A stretch of 64,000 bases of DNA. Source: CAMYOC01 sp963704875 (GTDB lineage: Bacteria > Pseudomonadota > Gammaproteobacteria > Steroidobacterales > XN24). The position numbers and the translations under genes are program-made. The notes beneath the pieces were generated by a model. It did no database searches, had not been told where the DNA came from, and worked only from the letters and a program-made list of their open reading frames with translations. The stretch is from NCBI GenBank assembly GCA_963704875.1, contig CAVPIA010000001.1, forward strand, positions 62,001-126,000. Direction: 5' to 3'. Shown here piece after piece: positions 16,123-25,364 of this stretch (positions are counted from its first letter, which is position 1; every line of letters begins with the position of its first letter).

Positions 16123-16200
16123 GCTCGAACAAGAACCGCTTGAACTCCGTGGCATTGTTGTCGTGGTAGATTCGCTGCCAGGGTAAGGGGATAAAGGGCT

Positions 16201-17589
16201 ATGCCGGTGTCAACGGTATTCCTGTTACTGGTCGGACTAGGCGTGCTGGCTTTTCTGGCCGGTAAACGCAAGGCGGTGGCAATCGCCGGGACAGGTCGTG
16301 GATCCAGCGCGCTGAACTCTCTCCCCGGCCACTACGGTCTGTACACCGCTATCTGGTGTGGCTTGCCGGCGCTTTTTCTGCTGTTCACCTGGAAAGTCCT
16401 TGAGCCGACCGTAGTCTCCGAGATGGTGGCTTCCGGTTTGCCCAGCGAAATCCGTGAGCTGCCGCCAGAACGCTTCAGTCTGGTGATGAACGAAATCCGC
16501 AACGTCGTCGAGGGCAACGTTGTCGCCGGTTCAGCCGATGATTCTGTTCAGGCGGCGGCCGATCGGTATTCGGAGTTGACCCGGGCCAGCAGTATTGCCC
16601 GGGGCATCGTCGCGATCGCCCTCGGGGTTCTCGGCATGGCGCTGGGCTGGTGGCTGGTCAGCGCAGGGCTGAAGGCCCGGAATAAGGTCGAATCGGTCGT
16701 CAAGCTGGCGTTGATCGCCTGTTCCAGTATCGCGATCCTGACCACGCTCGGCATTGTCCTTTCGGTGCTGTTCGAATCCCTGGTCTTCTTCTCTAAGGTC
16801 TCGTTTACGGAATTCCTGTTCGGACTGAACTGGAGCCCGCAGACGGCCATCCGGGCTGACCAGGTGGGCTCAGGTGGTGCGTTCGGTGCGGTACCGCTGT
16901 TCGTCGGCACACTGTTGATTTCAACGGTGGCGATGGCGCTCGCGGTCCCGGTCGGATTGATGATCGCGATTTATCTCGCGGAATATGCGTCCCGCAAGGT
17001 GCGCAGCGTGGCCAAACCGTTGCTGGAAATTCTGGCCGGCATTCCGACTGTGGTCTATGGGTTTTTCGCCGCGCTGGTTGTCGCCCCGAAGATCCGCGGC
17101 TTCGGCTCGGCTCTGGGCCTGGATGTTGCATCCGAGAGCGCGCTGGCAGCGGGTCTGGTAATGGGGGTGATGATCATCCCGTTTGTGTCTTCATTGTCCG
17201 ACGACGTGATCAATGCGGTGCCTCAGGCCATGCGGGACGGCGCCTATGGCCTCGGGGCGACCCGTTCGGAGACCATACGCAACGTGATTATTCCGGCCGC
17301 GCTGCCGGGCATTGTCGGTGGCGTTTTGCTGGCGGTTTCGCGCGCGATTGGTGAGACCATGATCGTGGTCATGGCAGCAGGTCTGTCGGCCAACCTGACC
17401 TTCAATCCGCTGGAAGCAGTCACCACGGTAACGGTGCAAATCGTGACCTTGCTGACCGGCGACCAGGAGTTTGACAGCGCCAAGACATTGTCTGCTTTTG
17501 CGCTGGGATTGATGCTGTTCGTGGTGACCCTGACCTTGAACGTGATCGCGCTTCGCGTGGTGAGGAAATATCGTGAGCAATATGACTAG
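16201..17589 (+). CDS. pstC: phosphate ABC transporter permease PstC (enlarged)
   Basis: A 462-residue inner-membrane permease. The C-terminal half (from about 235) is the classical six-helix binding-protein-dependent permease with the ATPase-contact loop DGAYGLGATRSETIRNVIIP. The N-terminal half adds a membrane segment near 1-20, another near 45-65, a soluble stretch (about 75-125) and a further hydrophobic pair. E. coli PstC is 319 residues, so this is the long PstC type. It overlaps pstA by 17 bp if the GTG of pstA is used. Confidence 0.93.
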   Translation: MPVSTVFLLLVGLGVLAFLAGKRKAVAIAGTGRGSSALNSLPGHYGLYTAIWCGLPALFLLFTWKVLEPTVVSEMVASGLPSEIRELPPERFSLVMNEIRNVVEGNVVAGSADDSVQAAADRYSELTRASSIARGIVAIALGVLGMALGWWLVSAGLKARNKVESVVKLALIACSSIAILTTLGIVLSVLFESLVFFSKVSFTEFLFGLNWSPQTAIRADQVGSGGAFGAVPLFVGTLLISTVAMALAVPVGLMIAIYLAEYASRKVRSVAKPLLEILAGIPTVVYGFFAALVVAPKIRGFGSALGLDVASESALAAGLVMGVMIIPFVSSLSDDVINAVPQAMRDGAYGLGATRSETIRNVIIPAALPGIVGGVLLAVSRAIGETMIVVMAAGLSANLTFNPLEAVTTVTVQIVTLLTGDQEFDSAKTLSAFALGLMLFVVTLTLNVIALRVVRKYREQYD

Positions 17590-18931
17590 CGGCGTGGGCG
17601 GCGACGGCGGCGATAGCAAGCCGGCCAGATCCGGCCAGGATCAGTCCGCTGTGGCCGCGGCGACGATGGAGCGGGTCAACAAGGGGCTGAGGAAGCGCTA
17701 CCGTGCAGAACGTCGATTCCGTGCGTATGGCCTGATCTCGGTCATCCTCGGCCTGAGCTTCCTGCTGATGTTGTTGACCAGCATCGTCGGCAATGGTTAC
17801 AGCGCGTTCCAGCAAACCAGGGCGACCTTTGATGTTTTCCTGGACCCAGAGGTCATCGATCCGGAGGGCTCGCGTGACCCCGAGGTGCTGGCTATGGCCA
17901 ATTATTCGACCATTATCCGCGCGGGCCTGCAGGCGATCCTGCCAGATTCTTCCGGGCGTCAGGAGCGCAGGGAACTGGGCGCTCTGATTTCCAACGACGC
18001 ACCCTATGTGCTGCAGCGCATGGTGCTGGACGACCCGTCGATCATCGGTGAAACACGCACTATCTCGGTCTGGGCCAGCGCTAACGTAGATATGCTGCTT
18101 AAAGGGAAGATCGACCGCGAACTGCTGCAGTCCGAGCGCGTGATTTCGGACCTGCAACTGCGCTGGATCGACATACTCGAAGGCGAAGGCCGGCTAAAGC
18201 GGGTATTCAACACTGCGCTGTTCACCCATGGCGACTCTCGCGATCCGGAGCTGGCCGGCATCCTCGGCGCGGCCAAGGGCTCGTTCTATATGCTGATCGT
18301 GACATTGTTGTTGTCGTTTCCGATCGCGGTGGCGGCTGCTGTATATCTGGAGGAGTTCGCGCCAAAGAATCGCTGGACCGACCTGATCGAAGTCAACATC
18401 AATAACCTGGCGGCCGTGCCGTCCATCGTATTTGGTTTGCTCGGGCTGGCGGTGTTTCTGAATTTCTTCGGCATGCCCAGATCAGCCCCTTTTGTCGGGG
18501 GCGTGGTGCTGTCATTGATGACGCTGCCGACGATCATTATTTCAAGCCGGGCAGCGCTGAAATCGGTACCCCCGTCGATCCGTGAGGCGGCGCTTGGCAT
18601 GGGCGCGTCACGCATGCAGAGCACATTTCATCATGTCGTGCCGCTGGCCATGCCCGGCATGCTTACTGGCACGATTATCGGCATGGCCCAGGCGCTGGGA
18701 GAAACCGCGCCCTTGCTGATGATCGGCATGGTGGCGTTCATTGTCGATGTCCCCCAGGGGTTCTTTGATCCCTCCACCGCGTTGCCGGTGCAGGTGTATC
18801 TGTGGGCGGATAGCCCGGAGCGCGCATTTGTGGAGCGGACCTCTGCGGCCATCATGGTCTTGCTGGCCTTCCTGATTGCGATGAATCTGGTTGCGATTTT
18901 TCTGCGCCGTCGTTTCGAACGGCGCTGGTAG
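17573..18931 (+). CDS. pstA: phosphate ABC transporter permease PstA (enlarged)
   Basis: A 452-residue permease partner of PstC. After a hydrophilic Gly/Ser-rich N-terminus (about 45 residues) comes one membrane helix (about 62-80), a large soluble, presumably periplasmic, domain (about 85-230), then the permease core with EEFAPKNRWTD and the ATPase-contact loop REAALGMGASRMQSTFHHVV. E. coli PstA is 296 residues. The extra domain matches the long-type partner found with enlarged PstC. The start is GTG at 17573 or ATG at 17582; both lie inside the end of pstC. Confidence 0.92.
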   Translation: MSNMTSGVGGDGGDSKPARSGQDQSAVAAATMERVNKGLRKRYRAERRFRAYGLISVILGLSFLLMLLTSIVGNGYSAFQQTRATFDVFLDPEVIDPEGSRDPEVLAMANYSTIIRAGLQAILPDSSGRQERRELGALISNDAPYVLQRMVLDDPSIIGETRTISVWASANVDMLLKGKIDRELLQSERVISDLQLRWIDILEGEGRLKRVFNTALFTHGDSRDPELAGILGAAKGSFYMLIVTLLLSFPIAVAAAVYLEEFAPKNRWTDLIEVNINNLAAVPSIVFGLLGLAVFLNFFGMPRSAPFVGGVVLSLMTLPTIIISSRAALKSVPPSIREAALGMGASRMQSTFHHVVPLAMPGMLTGTIIGMAQALGETAPLLMIGMVAFIVDVPQGFFDPSTALPVQVYLWADSPERAFVERTSAAIMVLLAFLIAMNLVAIFLRRRFERRW

Positions 18932-18937
18932 CCTGCT

Positions 18938-19870
18938 ATGGTACAAATTGCAGAGAATGCGGATATGGAAACTACAGTTATGAAAACAAGTCCTGACGCG
19001 GATGGCCGGACGTCGCCGGCGCCGCAACGCGGTCGCCCGTCCGCGGCGTCTGCGATGAGCGAGGAACGCAGCGGCGAAGTGCCGGAACAGACCATCGGCG
19101 ATATCTCACACGCAGATCCTGTGTTCACTTGCCGTGACGTCAGTGTTTTCTACGGCGACAAACAGGCGGTGTTCGATGTCAATCTGGACATCGGAAGAAA
19201 CCAGGTGATCTCCATGATCGGGCCGTCCGGCTGCGGCAAATCCACCTTCCTGCGCTGTCTGAATCGGATGAACGACACCATTGATATCGCCCGGGTCACC
19301 GGCACGATCTCGCTGGATGGATCTGACATCTACGGCCGGGATGTGGATGTTGTGCCGTTGCGCGCACGGGTCGGCATGGTGTTCCAGAAACCCAATCCGT
19401 TCCCGAAGAGCATCTACGAGAATGTCGCTTACGGACCGAAGATCCACGGTCTCGCCAGAGACAAGGTCGAACTCGATGAGATCGTGCACAACAGTCTGGC
19501 CCGGGCGGGTCTGTTGAATGAGGTCAAGGATCGCATGGATCAGCCCGGCACCGGCCTGTCCGGCGGCCAGCAGCAGCGCTTGTGCATTGCTCGCGCGATC
19601 GCGGTCTCGCCGGAAGTTATTCTGATGGATGAGCCATGCTCGGCACTCGATCCGATCGCGACTGCACGGATCGAGGACCTGATGGATGAGCTGCGCGAGA
19701 ACTATACTATTTGTATCGTTACGCATTCGATGCAGCAGGCTGCCCGGGTGTCGCAAAGAACAGCCTACTTCCACCTGGGCTACCTGGTTGAGGTTGACGA
19801 TACTGATACGATATTTACCAATCCCAGCCACAAACTGACCGAGGACTACATCACCGGTCGTTTCGGTTGA
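18938..19870 (+). CDS. pstB: phosphate ABC transporter ATP-binding protein
   Basis: A 310-residue ATPase that powers phosphate import through PstCA. Walker A is GPSGCGKST (95-103), the Q-loop is VFQKPNPFPKS, the ABC signature is LSGGQQQRLCIARA and Walker B is VILMDEPCSALDP. About 60 polar residues precede the ABC domain (FTCRDVSVFYGDKQAV), longer than in E. coli PstB (257). Internal ATGs at 18965 and 18980 are possible starts. It begins 6 bp after pstA and runs on to a second phoU. Confidence 0.96.
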   Translation: MVQIAENADMETTVMKTSPDADGRTSPAPQRGRPSAASAMSEERSGEVPEQTIGDISHADPVFTCRDVSVFYGDKQAVFDVNLDIGRNQVISMIGPSGCGKSTFLRCLNRMNDTIDIARVTGTISLDGSDIYGRDVDVVPLRARVGMVFQKPNPFPKSIYENVAYGPKIHGLARDKVELDEIVHNSLARAGLLNEVKDRMDQPGTGLSGGQQQRLCIARAIAVSPEVILMDEPCSALDPIATARIEDLMDELRENYTICIVTHSMQQAARVSQRTAYFHLGYLVEVDDTDTIFTNPSHKLTEDYITGRFG

Positions 19871-19904
19871 CCCTGATAGGTCAGTTGGCGGGGAGGAACT
19901 TGTT

Positions 19905-20633
19905 TTGACAGACAGAGGCACGAATATCATCGAAGGACATACCGTTCGCACTTATGACGCAGACATCGGGCACCTGCGCAGCGAGTTGCTGGCTATGGGC
20001 GGGCTGGTCATCGACCAGGTCGCATTGTCGGCGCAGGCCGTGGTGCTACGAAAAGCCGATTTGTGGGAGCGGGTGATCAAGCGGGAACAGGACGTTAACC
20101 GCTATGACACCGTGATCGAAGGTACCGTGTTCCAGTTGCTGGCAAAGCGAGCGCCGATGGGTGTCGACCTGAGAGTAGTGCTGGCGTATCACAAGGCCGC
20201 AACAGATGTTGAGCGTTGTGGCGATGAGGCCAAGAAGATCGCCAAGATTGCTCGGAAGATGGCCGCTGAGAATGCCCCGCAAGATGAGGCCTTCAATGAA
20301 AGATTGAAGTCGATGTCGGGGCTGGCTACGCAGATACTACGGGAAGTGCTTGAGGCGCTTGACGACGCGGATGAACAGCGGGCGGTGCAGGCTGCTCAGT
20401 CGGATGCCGAAATCGATGCCGCCTATGAACAGGCGCTGGACGAAATCCACAGCAGGTTGATCACCGACCCCACACTGATGGCAAGCGCGGCTGAAATGGT
20501 CACCGCGATCAAGGCGCTGGAGCGCATTGGTGATCATGCGAAGAATATCGGTCGTTATGTGGTGTTTATCGTCCAGGGCAAGGATGTACGCCATGTGAAG
20601 ACTTCGAAGCTGGATCGCGAACTCGGGCCCTGA
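19905..20633 (+). CDS. phoU: phosphate signalling protein PhoU (copy 2)
   Basis: A 242-residue PhoU in the classical place at the end of the pst operon. TTG at 19905 is the start, with GGAGG 8 bp before it. Two helical repeats carry the family motifs DVERCGDEAKKIAKI near 102 and LERIGDHAKNIGRYVVF near 205. It is clearly diverged from the copy at 11994: the N-terminus is longer and the first repeat reads ERCGDE rather than ERIGDE. Which copy controls PhoR and which controls transport cannot be told from sequence. It converges on dapD with a 19-bp gap and no visible terminator. Confidence 0.95.
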   Translation: MTDRGTNIIEGHTVRTYDADIGHLRSELLAMGGLVIDQVALSAQAVVLRKADLWERVIKREQDVNRYDTVIEGTVFQLLAKRAPMGVDLRVVLAYHKAATDVERCGDEAKKIAKIARKMAAENAPQDEAFNERLKSMSGLATQILREVLEALDDADEQRAVQAAQSDAEIDAAYEQALDEIHSRLITDPTLMASAAEMVTAIKALERIGDHAKNIGRYVVFIVQGKDVRHVKTSKLDRELGP

Positions 20634-20652
20634 ACATCAGCCCGTTTCCTGG

Positions 20653-21480
20653 CTATTCAGCAGCGGCGCGAAGCAGCGCATTGATACCTACTTTGCGCCG
20701 GGTTTTTTCGTCGACCCGTTTGACGATGACTGCGCAGGCCAGGCTGTAGAGCCCTCCGTCGGCGGGCAGGCTTCCGGGAACGACGACGGCGCCGGCCGGT
20801 ACCCGGCCATAGCTGACTTCGTCGCGTGCCCGATCATAGATGCGGGTGCTCTGGCCGATAAACACACCCATAGACAGCACCGCGCCGCGTTCCACGATCA
20901 CACCTTCGACCACTTCCGAACGTGCGCCGATAAAGCAGTCGTCTTCGATGATCGTCGGTGCCGCTTGTAGCGGTTCCAGCACCCCGCCGATGCCCGCGCC
21001 TCCGGAAACATGAACCCGGGCGCCGATCTGCGCGCAAGAACCCACCGTGGCCCAGGTGTCGATCATGCTGCCTGGTCCTACCCAGGCACCGATATTCACA
21101 TAGCAGGGCATCAGCACTGCGTCGGGCGCGATAAATGCGCCGCGACGGACCATCGCCGGTGGCACGATGCGGGCGCCGTCGTGCTCGAAGCGAGCAAGAT
21201 CATAGTCCTGGTACTTGAGCGGGACCTTGTCAAAGAAGCGGGTGAATCCACCGTCGATAACCTGGTTGGGGTGCAGACGGAAGTACAGCAGGACCGCCTT
21301 TTTTATCCACTCGTTCACCTGCCAGCCATCCGAAATCGGCTCAGCGACTCGCAGACGTCCGTCATCGAGCCCCGTGATCACTCGTTCTATCGCCTCGCGC
21401 AGCGGATCCGCCGCCATATCCGGAGACAATCCAGCATGGTTTTCGAAAGCGTGCTCGATTACCTTACGTGCGTCTTCCAT
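20653..21480 (-). CDS. dapD: 2,3,4,5-tetrahydropyridine-2,6-dicarboxylate N-succinyltransferase
   Basis: A 275-residue left-handed beta-helix enzyme that uses succinyl-CoA to open the DAP branch of lysine synthesis. The hexapeptide-repeat region runs from about 110 (PPAMVRRGAFIAPDAVLMP) through the family motif HVSGGAGIGGVLEP. ATG at 21480 is preceded by GGAGAAAG and gives the same length as E. coli DapD (274). The open frame extends a further 87 codons into dapC but that stretch is not protein-like. Confidence 0.96.
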   Translation of the reverse strand: MEDARKVIEHAFENHAGLSPDMAADPLREAIERVITGLDDGRLRVAEPISDGWQVNEWIKKAVLLYFRLHPNQVIDGGFTRFFDKVPLKYQDYDLARFEHDGARIVPPAMVRRGAFIAPDAVLMPCYVNIGAWVGPGSMIDTWATVGSCAQIGARVHVSGGAGIGGVLEPLQAAPTIIEDDCFIGARSEVVEGVIVERGAVLSMGVFIGQSTRIYDRARDEVSYGRVPAGAVVVPGSLPADGGLYSLACAVIVKRVDEKTRRKVGINALLRAAAE

Positions 21481-21502
21481 CAGGCTTTCTCCGTGACGCT
21501 GG

Positions 21503-22699
21503 CTAGAGCGTGCTGCAAAACTCGCGGATCCGCCGGGCGGCTTCAACGCACTCGGCGGTGCCGGCGACGAGCGAGATTCGAACCCGGCCGACCCCCGGAT
21601 CGCTGCCGTCGGCAGGCCGCGACAGATAGCGGCCCGGCAGCACCGTGACATGCTGCGTAGCAAATAGCTGCTGAGCGAAGCGCTCGTCATCGATCGGTGT
21701 CGGCGCCCATAGATAGAAGGCCGCCGGCGGGGCGGAGACATCGAGTACGCCGTCGAGGATCGGCATCACCGCATCAAATTTTTCCTGGTAAAGCCGGCGG
21801 CTTGCGAGCACATGCGCCTCGTCTTCCCAGGCCGGCACGCTGGCGCGCTGTACCATCAGCGGCACCGCGCAACCGTGATAGGTCCGATAAAGTCGAAAAG
21901 CAGCCATCACGCTGGCATCGCCCGCCACAAATCCAGAGCGAAGACCTGGCACGCTGGAGCGTTTGGAAAGGCTGTGGAACACGATACAGCGGCGGAAATC
22001 ATCCCGGCCAATCTCCTGGCAGACCTGGAGCAGGCTCGGCGGCGGGTGATCATCATGCAGGTAGATGTCGGCGTAGCATTCATCAGAGGCGATCAGGAAA
22101 TCGTGACGATCGGCCAGCTCGATTGCGTGACGCATGAACGCCTCATCGAGGACCGCCCCGGTCGGGTTGCCCGGACTGCACAGAAACAATATCGCGCAGC
22201 GGTCCCATTCGTCCGCGCTGATGGCGTCGAGATCCGGGACAAAGTCGTTGTCTTCCAGCGTATTCATATAGCGTGGCTCAGCGCCGGCCAATAACGCTGC
22301 GCCCTCGTAGATCTGATAAAACGGGTTGGGCATCATCACCAGACTGTTCGCCGACGGGTCGACCACCGCCTGGACAAAGCTGAACAGCCCCTCACGGGTA
22401 CCGTTCACCGGCAGGATCATGTTGTTCGCATTGACCGAGTCCCCATCGAGACAAAAGCGACGCTCCAGCCAGCGGGCGATAGCGACACGCAGCGTCTCCG
22501 TGCCCAGCGCCACCGGGTAAGTGCCCAGAGTATCGCTGGCGTCGCCCAGCGCCCGGCCGACGAAATCGGGTGCGGGATGCTTTGGCTCACCAATCGACAA
22601 GGGGATATGCCGCAGATCCGCAGGTGGAGCGGTACCGGCCATCAGCGCGGCAAGACGCTCGAAGGGGTAGGGATAGAGTCTGTCCAGCAGGGGGTTCAT
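21503..22699 (-). CDS. dapC: succinyldiaminopimelate transaminase
   Basis: A 398-residue fold-type I PLP aminotransferase that converts N-succinyl-2-amino-6-ketopimelate to N-succinyl-LL-DAP. It has the substrate-binding LSIGEPKHPAPDF at the N-terminus, SPGNPTGAVL in the middle, SDECYADIY for the cofactor and the Schiff-base Lys in HSLSKRSSVPGLRSG. This dedicated DapC occurs beside dapD and glnD in many Gammaproteobacteria, unlike E. coli, where ArgD serves. The gap to dapD is 22 bp, so they are probably one transcript with glnD and map. Confidence 0.94.
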   Translation of the reverse strand: MNPLLDRLYPYPFERLAALMAGTAPPADLRHIPLSIGEPKHPAPDFVGRALGDASDTLGTYPVALGTETLRVAIARWLERRFCLDGDSVNANNMILPVNGTREGLFSFVQAVVDPSANSLVMMPNPFYQIYEGAALLAGAEPRYMNTLEDNDFVPDLDAISADEWDRCAILFLCSPGNPTGAVLDEAFMRHAIELADRHDFLIASDECYADIYLHDDHPPPSLLQVCQEIGRDDFRRCIVFHSLSKRSSVPGLRSGFVAGDASVMAAFRLYRTYHGCAVPLMVQRASVPAWEDEAHVLASRRLYQEKFDAVMPILDGVLDVSAPPAAFYLWAPTPIDDERFAQQLFATQHVTVLPGRYLSRPADGSDPGVGRVRISLVAGTAECVEAARRIREFCSTL

Positions 22700-22720
22700 G
22701 TGTACTCCGCAGCCGGTCCG

Positions 22721-25357
22721 TCAGGCCGACTTGTCGAGCTTTTCGTTGATGCGTATGCGCAGCGATTCGCACTGCTGCTCGGTCAGCGGCTGGCCGTCGG
22801 CATCGCTACAGCAAAAAATGTCCTCAGCGCGTTCGCCAATCGTCATGATGCGCGCCGTATGCACACCAACACGCGCCTCCAGCAGCACCCGGCCAACCTC
22901 TGACAGCAGCCCCGGCCGATCACCGGCTATCAGTTCCATCACCGTCCGGTTGCTGGCGTCAAGGCTGAAATTTATCCGCGTCGGCGTCGAGAACATACGA
23001 ACCTGTCGCGGTGCCTGTCGGGTCACCACCGGGGCCTTGTCATCGTGTCGCCGCAGGGCCCTGACCAGGGCTTGTTCGATCTGCCGCGCGCGTTCGCTGT
23101 CATCGATGGCGGTGCCGTCATTCTCCAGAACCAGGTAGGTGTCGAGGCTGTGACCATCTGCGGTCGGTGTGATCCGTGCATCGACGATATTCAGACCAAG
23201 CTCACCGAGCATTGCGGTGATGTGGGCAAACGTGCGGCGTTCGTATTCGGTGTATACCAGGACCGCAGTACCGCCGCGTTCGCTTTTTTCGCTGACCGCT
23301 ATTAGCGGACCACCTGAAGCGTTGTGGGCGATCAGCAATTCAGTGTGCCAGGCTATTTCGATCGGTGTATGACGCAGAAAGTACTCGTCGGTGAGCGGCT
23401 CCCAGGCCTTGCGGATTCTGCGCTTACGCAGACGCCAGGAGCGCAATAATTCGAACGCGCGCGCCTGGGTTTCTGCAATCAATTCCTCCTTGTCGATCGG
23501 GTTCTCCAGACCACGTCTGAGCGCCCGTTGAGTTGCTTCATAGAACTCGCCAAACAGGGAAGCTTTCCACGAATTCCAAAGCTTGGGATTGGTGGCGCGT
23601 ACATCGGCGACTGTCAGCAGGTAGAGATAATCGAGACGGGGCTGGTCACCGACTCGAGCAGCGAAGTCGCGGATGACCTGAGGGTCATGGATATCCTTCT
23701 TCTGTGCCGTGATCGAGAACAGCAGGTGATTGGAAACCAGCCATGCCACCAGGCGTGCATCGTAACGTGGCAGGCCCTGTTCGAGGCAGAACGTCTCTGC
23801 ATCGACCGCGCCCAGCTCCGAATGATCGCCACCACGACCCTTGGCGATGTCATGGAAAAGGCCGGCCAGATAGACCAGCTCTGGCTTGGGCAGCTCGCGC
23901 ATGATCTGGCTCAAAGCTGGAAATTCGTGGTCGAACCGGGGCAGTGCAAAACGGCGCAGATTGCTGACTACGAACAGCGTGTGCGCATCCACGGTATAGG
24001 TATGGAACAGGTCATACTGCATTCGGCCGACGATGCGGCCGAATGCAGGGATATAGCGGCCAAGCACGCCGTAGCGATTCATCCGCCGCAGTTCGTGGGT
24101 CACGCCTGCAGGCGCACGCATGATTTCCAGAAACAGTCGGTGATGACGCGGGTTTTGACGGAACTCTTCGTCGATGCTGTTGAGCTGCTTGCGGATCAGG
24201 CGGATGGTGGCGGCGCTGACGCCGCTCAATTGCGCATGTTCCTGCAGCACCTTGAATATCTCAAGCAATGCTGAAGGTTGCTGCTGAAACACATCGTCTC
24301 TGGTGGCTTCGAGGAAGCCGTTGCGTACCTGAAAACGGGCATTGAGCGGTTCAGGACTGGCTTCAGGATCCAGCAGAATGGCTTCCTGGAACAACTGCAG
24401 CAGCATTTCGTTGAGCCGGCTGAGTTCCATGACCGTGCGGTAGTACTTCTGCATGAATTGCTCAACCGCGAGGGTGTAGGTGGCATCCTCATAGCCGAAG
24501 CTCTTGGCCAGCGTGATCTGGTGATCGAACAGCAAGCGGTCTTCGCGGCGACCGGTAATCGTGTGCAGGGCCCAGCGGATGCGCCAGAGAAACGACTGCC
24601 CCGCAAGCAGCTTGCGATATTCGTAGTCAGTCAGGAAACCGAGCTGCGCGAGCTGATGAAAGGTGCTGGCATCGAAATGCCGCTTGGCGACCCATCCGAC
24701 CATCTGGATGTCCCGCAGACCACCAGGGCTACCCTTGACGTTGGGTTCGAGGTTGTATGCGGTGTCGTGATAACGATGGTGGCGCGCGACCTGCTCTTTG
24801 AGTTTGGCTTCGAAGAACTCAGGTGTTGGCCAGATATGTTCGGGTCCGACCTCCGCGCACATCTTGTCGAAAAGATCGCGGGGCCCATGCAGCAGCCGTG
24901 ACTCCATCAGCGTGGTGGCCACGGTGATATCGGCACGAGCCTGGGCCACGCAGTCATCAATCGTGCGCACGCTATGCCCGACTTCCATTCCGATGTCCCA
25001 GAGGAAGGTAATGAAACCCTCCAGCGGTTGCTGCCAGGTGGCTTCGTCGTGACGCGGAAGCAGGACCATGATGTCGATGTCGGAGCAGGGATGGAGCTCA
25101 CCGCGGCCGTATCCACCGACCGCGACCAGAGCGAGCTCTTTGCTCAGATCGCCGGCGTGGCGCAGCCAGGCCTGGGTCAGAACGCTGTCCACCAGCCGCG
25201 CCCGGTCGCGGACCAGATGGTCCACCGGCTCGCCCTGCTCGAAGCGCTTCTTCAGTACCTCATCACCGCGTCTCAGAGCCTGGCGAAAGGTCCCTACGCG
25301 CACACCTTCGGCGCTCAGCTCTGACAGATGGGGAAACAGTTCAGCGGTACTTTCCAC
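22721..25357 (-). CDS. glnD: bifunctional uridylyltransferase/uridylyl-removing enzyme (PII control)
   Basis: An 878-residue nitrogen sensor that adds UMP to PII proteins when glutamine is low and removes it when glutamine is high. The nucleotidyltransferase site is GGYGRGELHPCSDIDI near residue 82. The HD hydrolase domain has LFHDIAKGRGGDHSELG near 495. Two ACT domains for glutamine end the protein (around 690-770 and 800-870). The start is GTG at 25357, 7 bp after the map stop, so the two genes are transcriptionally linked. Length is near the E. coli value (890). Confidence 0.96.
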   Translation of the reverse strand: MESTAELFPHLSELSAEGVRVGTFRQALRRGDEVLKKRFEQGEPVDHLVRDRARLVDSVLTQAWLRHAGDLSKELALVAVGGYGRGELHPCSDIDIMVLLPRHDEATWQQPLEGFITFLWDIGMEVGHSVRTIDDCVAQARADITVATTLMESRLLHGPRDLFDKMCAEVGPEHIWPTPEFFEAKLKEQVARHHRYHDTAYNLEPNVKGSPGGLRDIQMVGWVAKRHFDASTFHQLAQLGFLTDYEYRKLLAGQSFLWRIRWALHTITGRREDRLLFDHQITLAKSFGYEDATYTLAVEQFMQKYYRTVMELSRLNEMLLQLFQEAILLDPEASPEPLNARFQVRNGFLEATRDDVFQQQPSALLEIFKVLQEHAQLSGVSAATIRLIRKQLNSIDEEFRQNPRHHRLFLEIMRAPAGVTHELRRMNRYGVLGRYIPAFGRIVGRMQYDLFHTYTVDAHTLFVVSNLRRFALPRFDHEFPALSQIMRELPKPELVYLAGLFHDIAKGRGGDHSELGAVDAETFCLEQGLPRYDARLVAWLVSNHLLFSITAQKKDIHDPQVIRDFAARVGDQPRLDYLYLLTVADVRATNPKLWNSWKASLFGEFYEATQRALRRGLENPIDKEELIAETQARAFELLRSWRLRKRRIRKAWEPLTDEYFLRHTPIEIAWHTELLIAHNASGGPLIAVSEKSERGGTAVLVYTEYERRTFAHITAMLGELGLNIVDARITPTADGHSLDTYLVLENDGTAIDDSERARQIEQALVRALRRHDDKAPVVTRQAPRQVRMFSTPTRINFSLDASNRTVMELIAGDRPGLLSEVGRVLLEARVGVHTARIMTIGERAEDIFCCSDADGQPLTEQQCESLRIRINEKLDKSA

Positions 25358-25364
25358 AGTGTGG

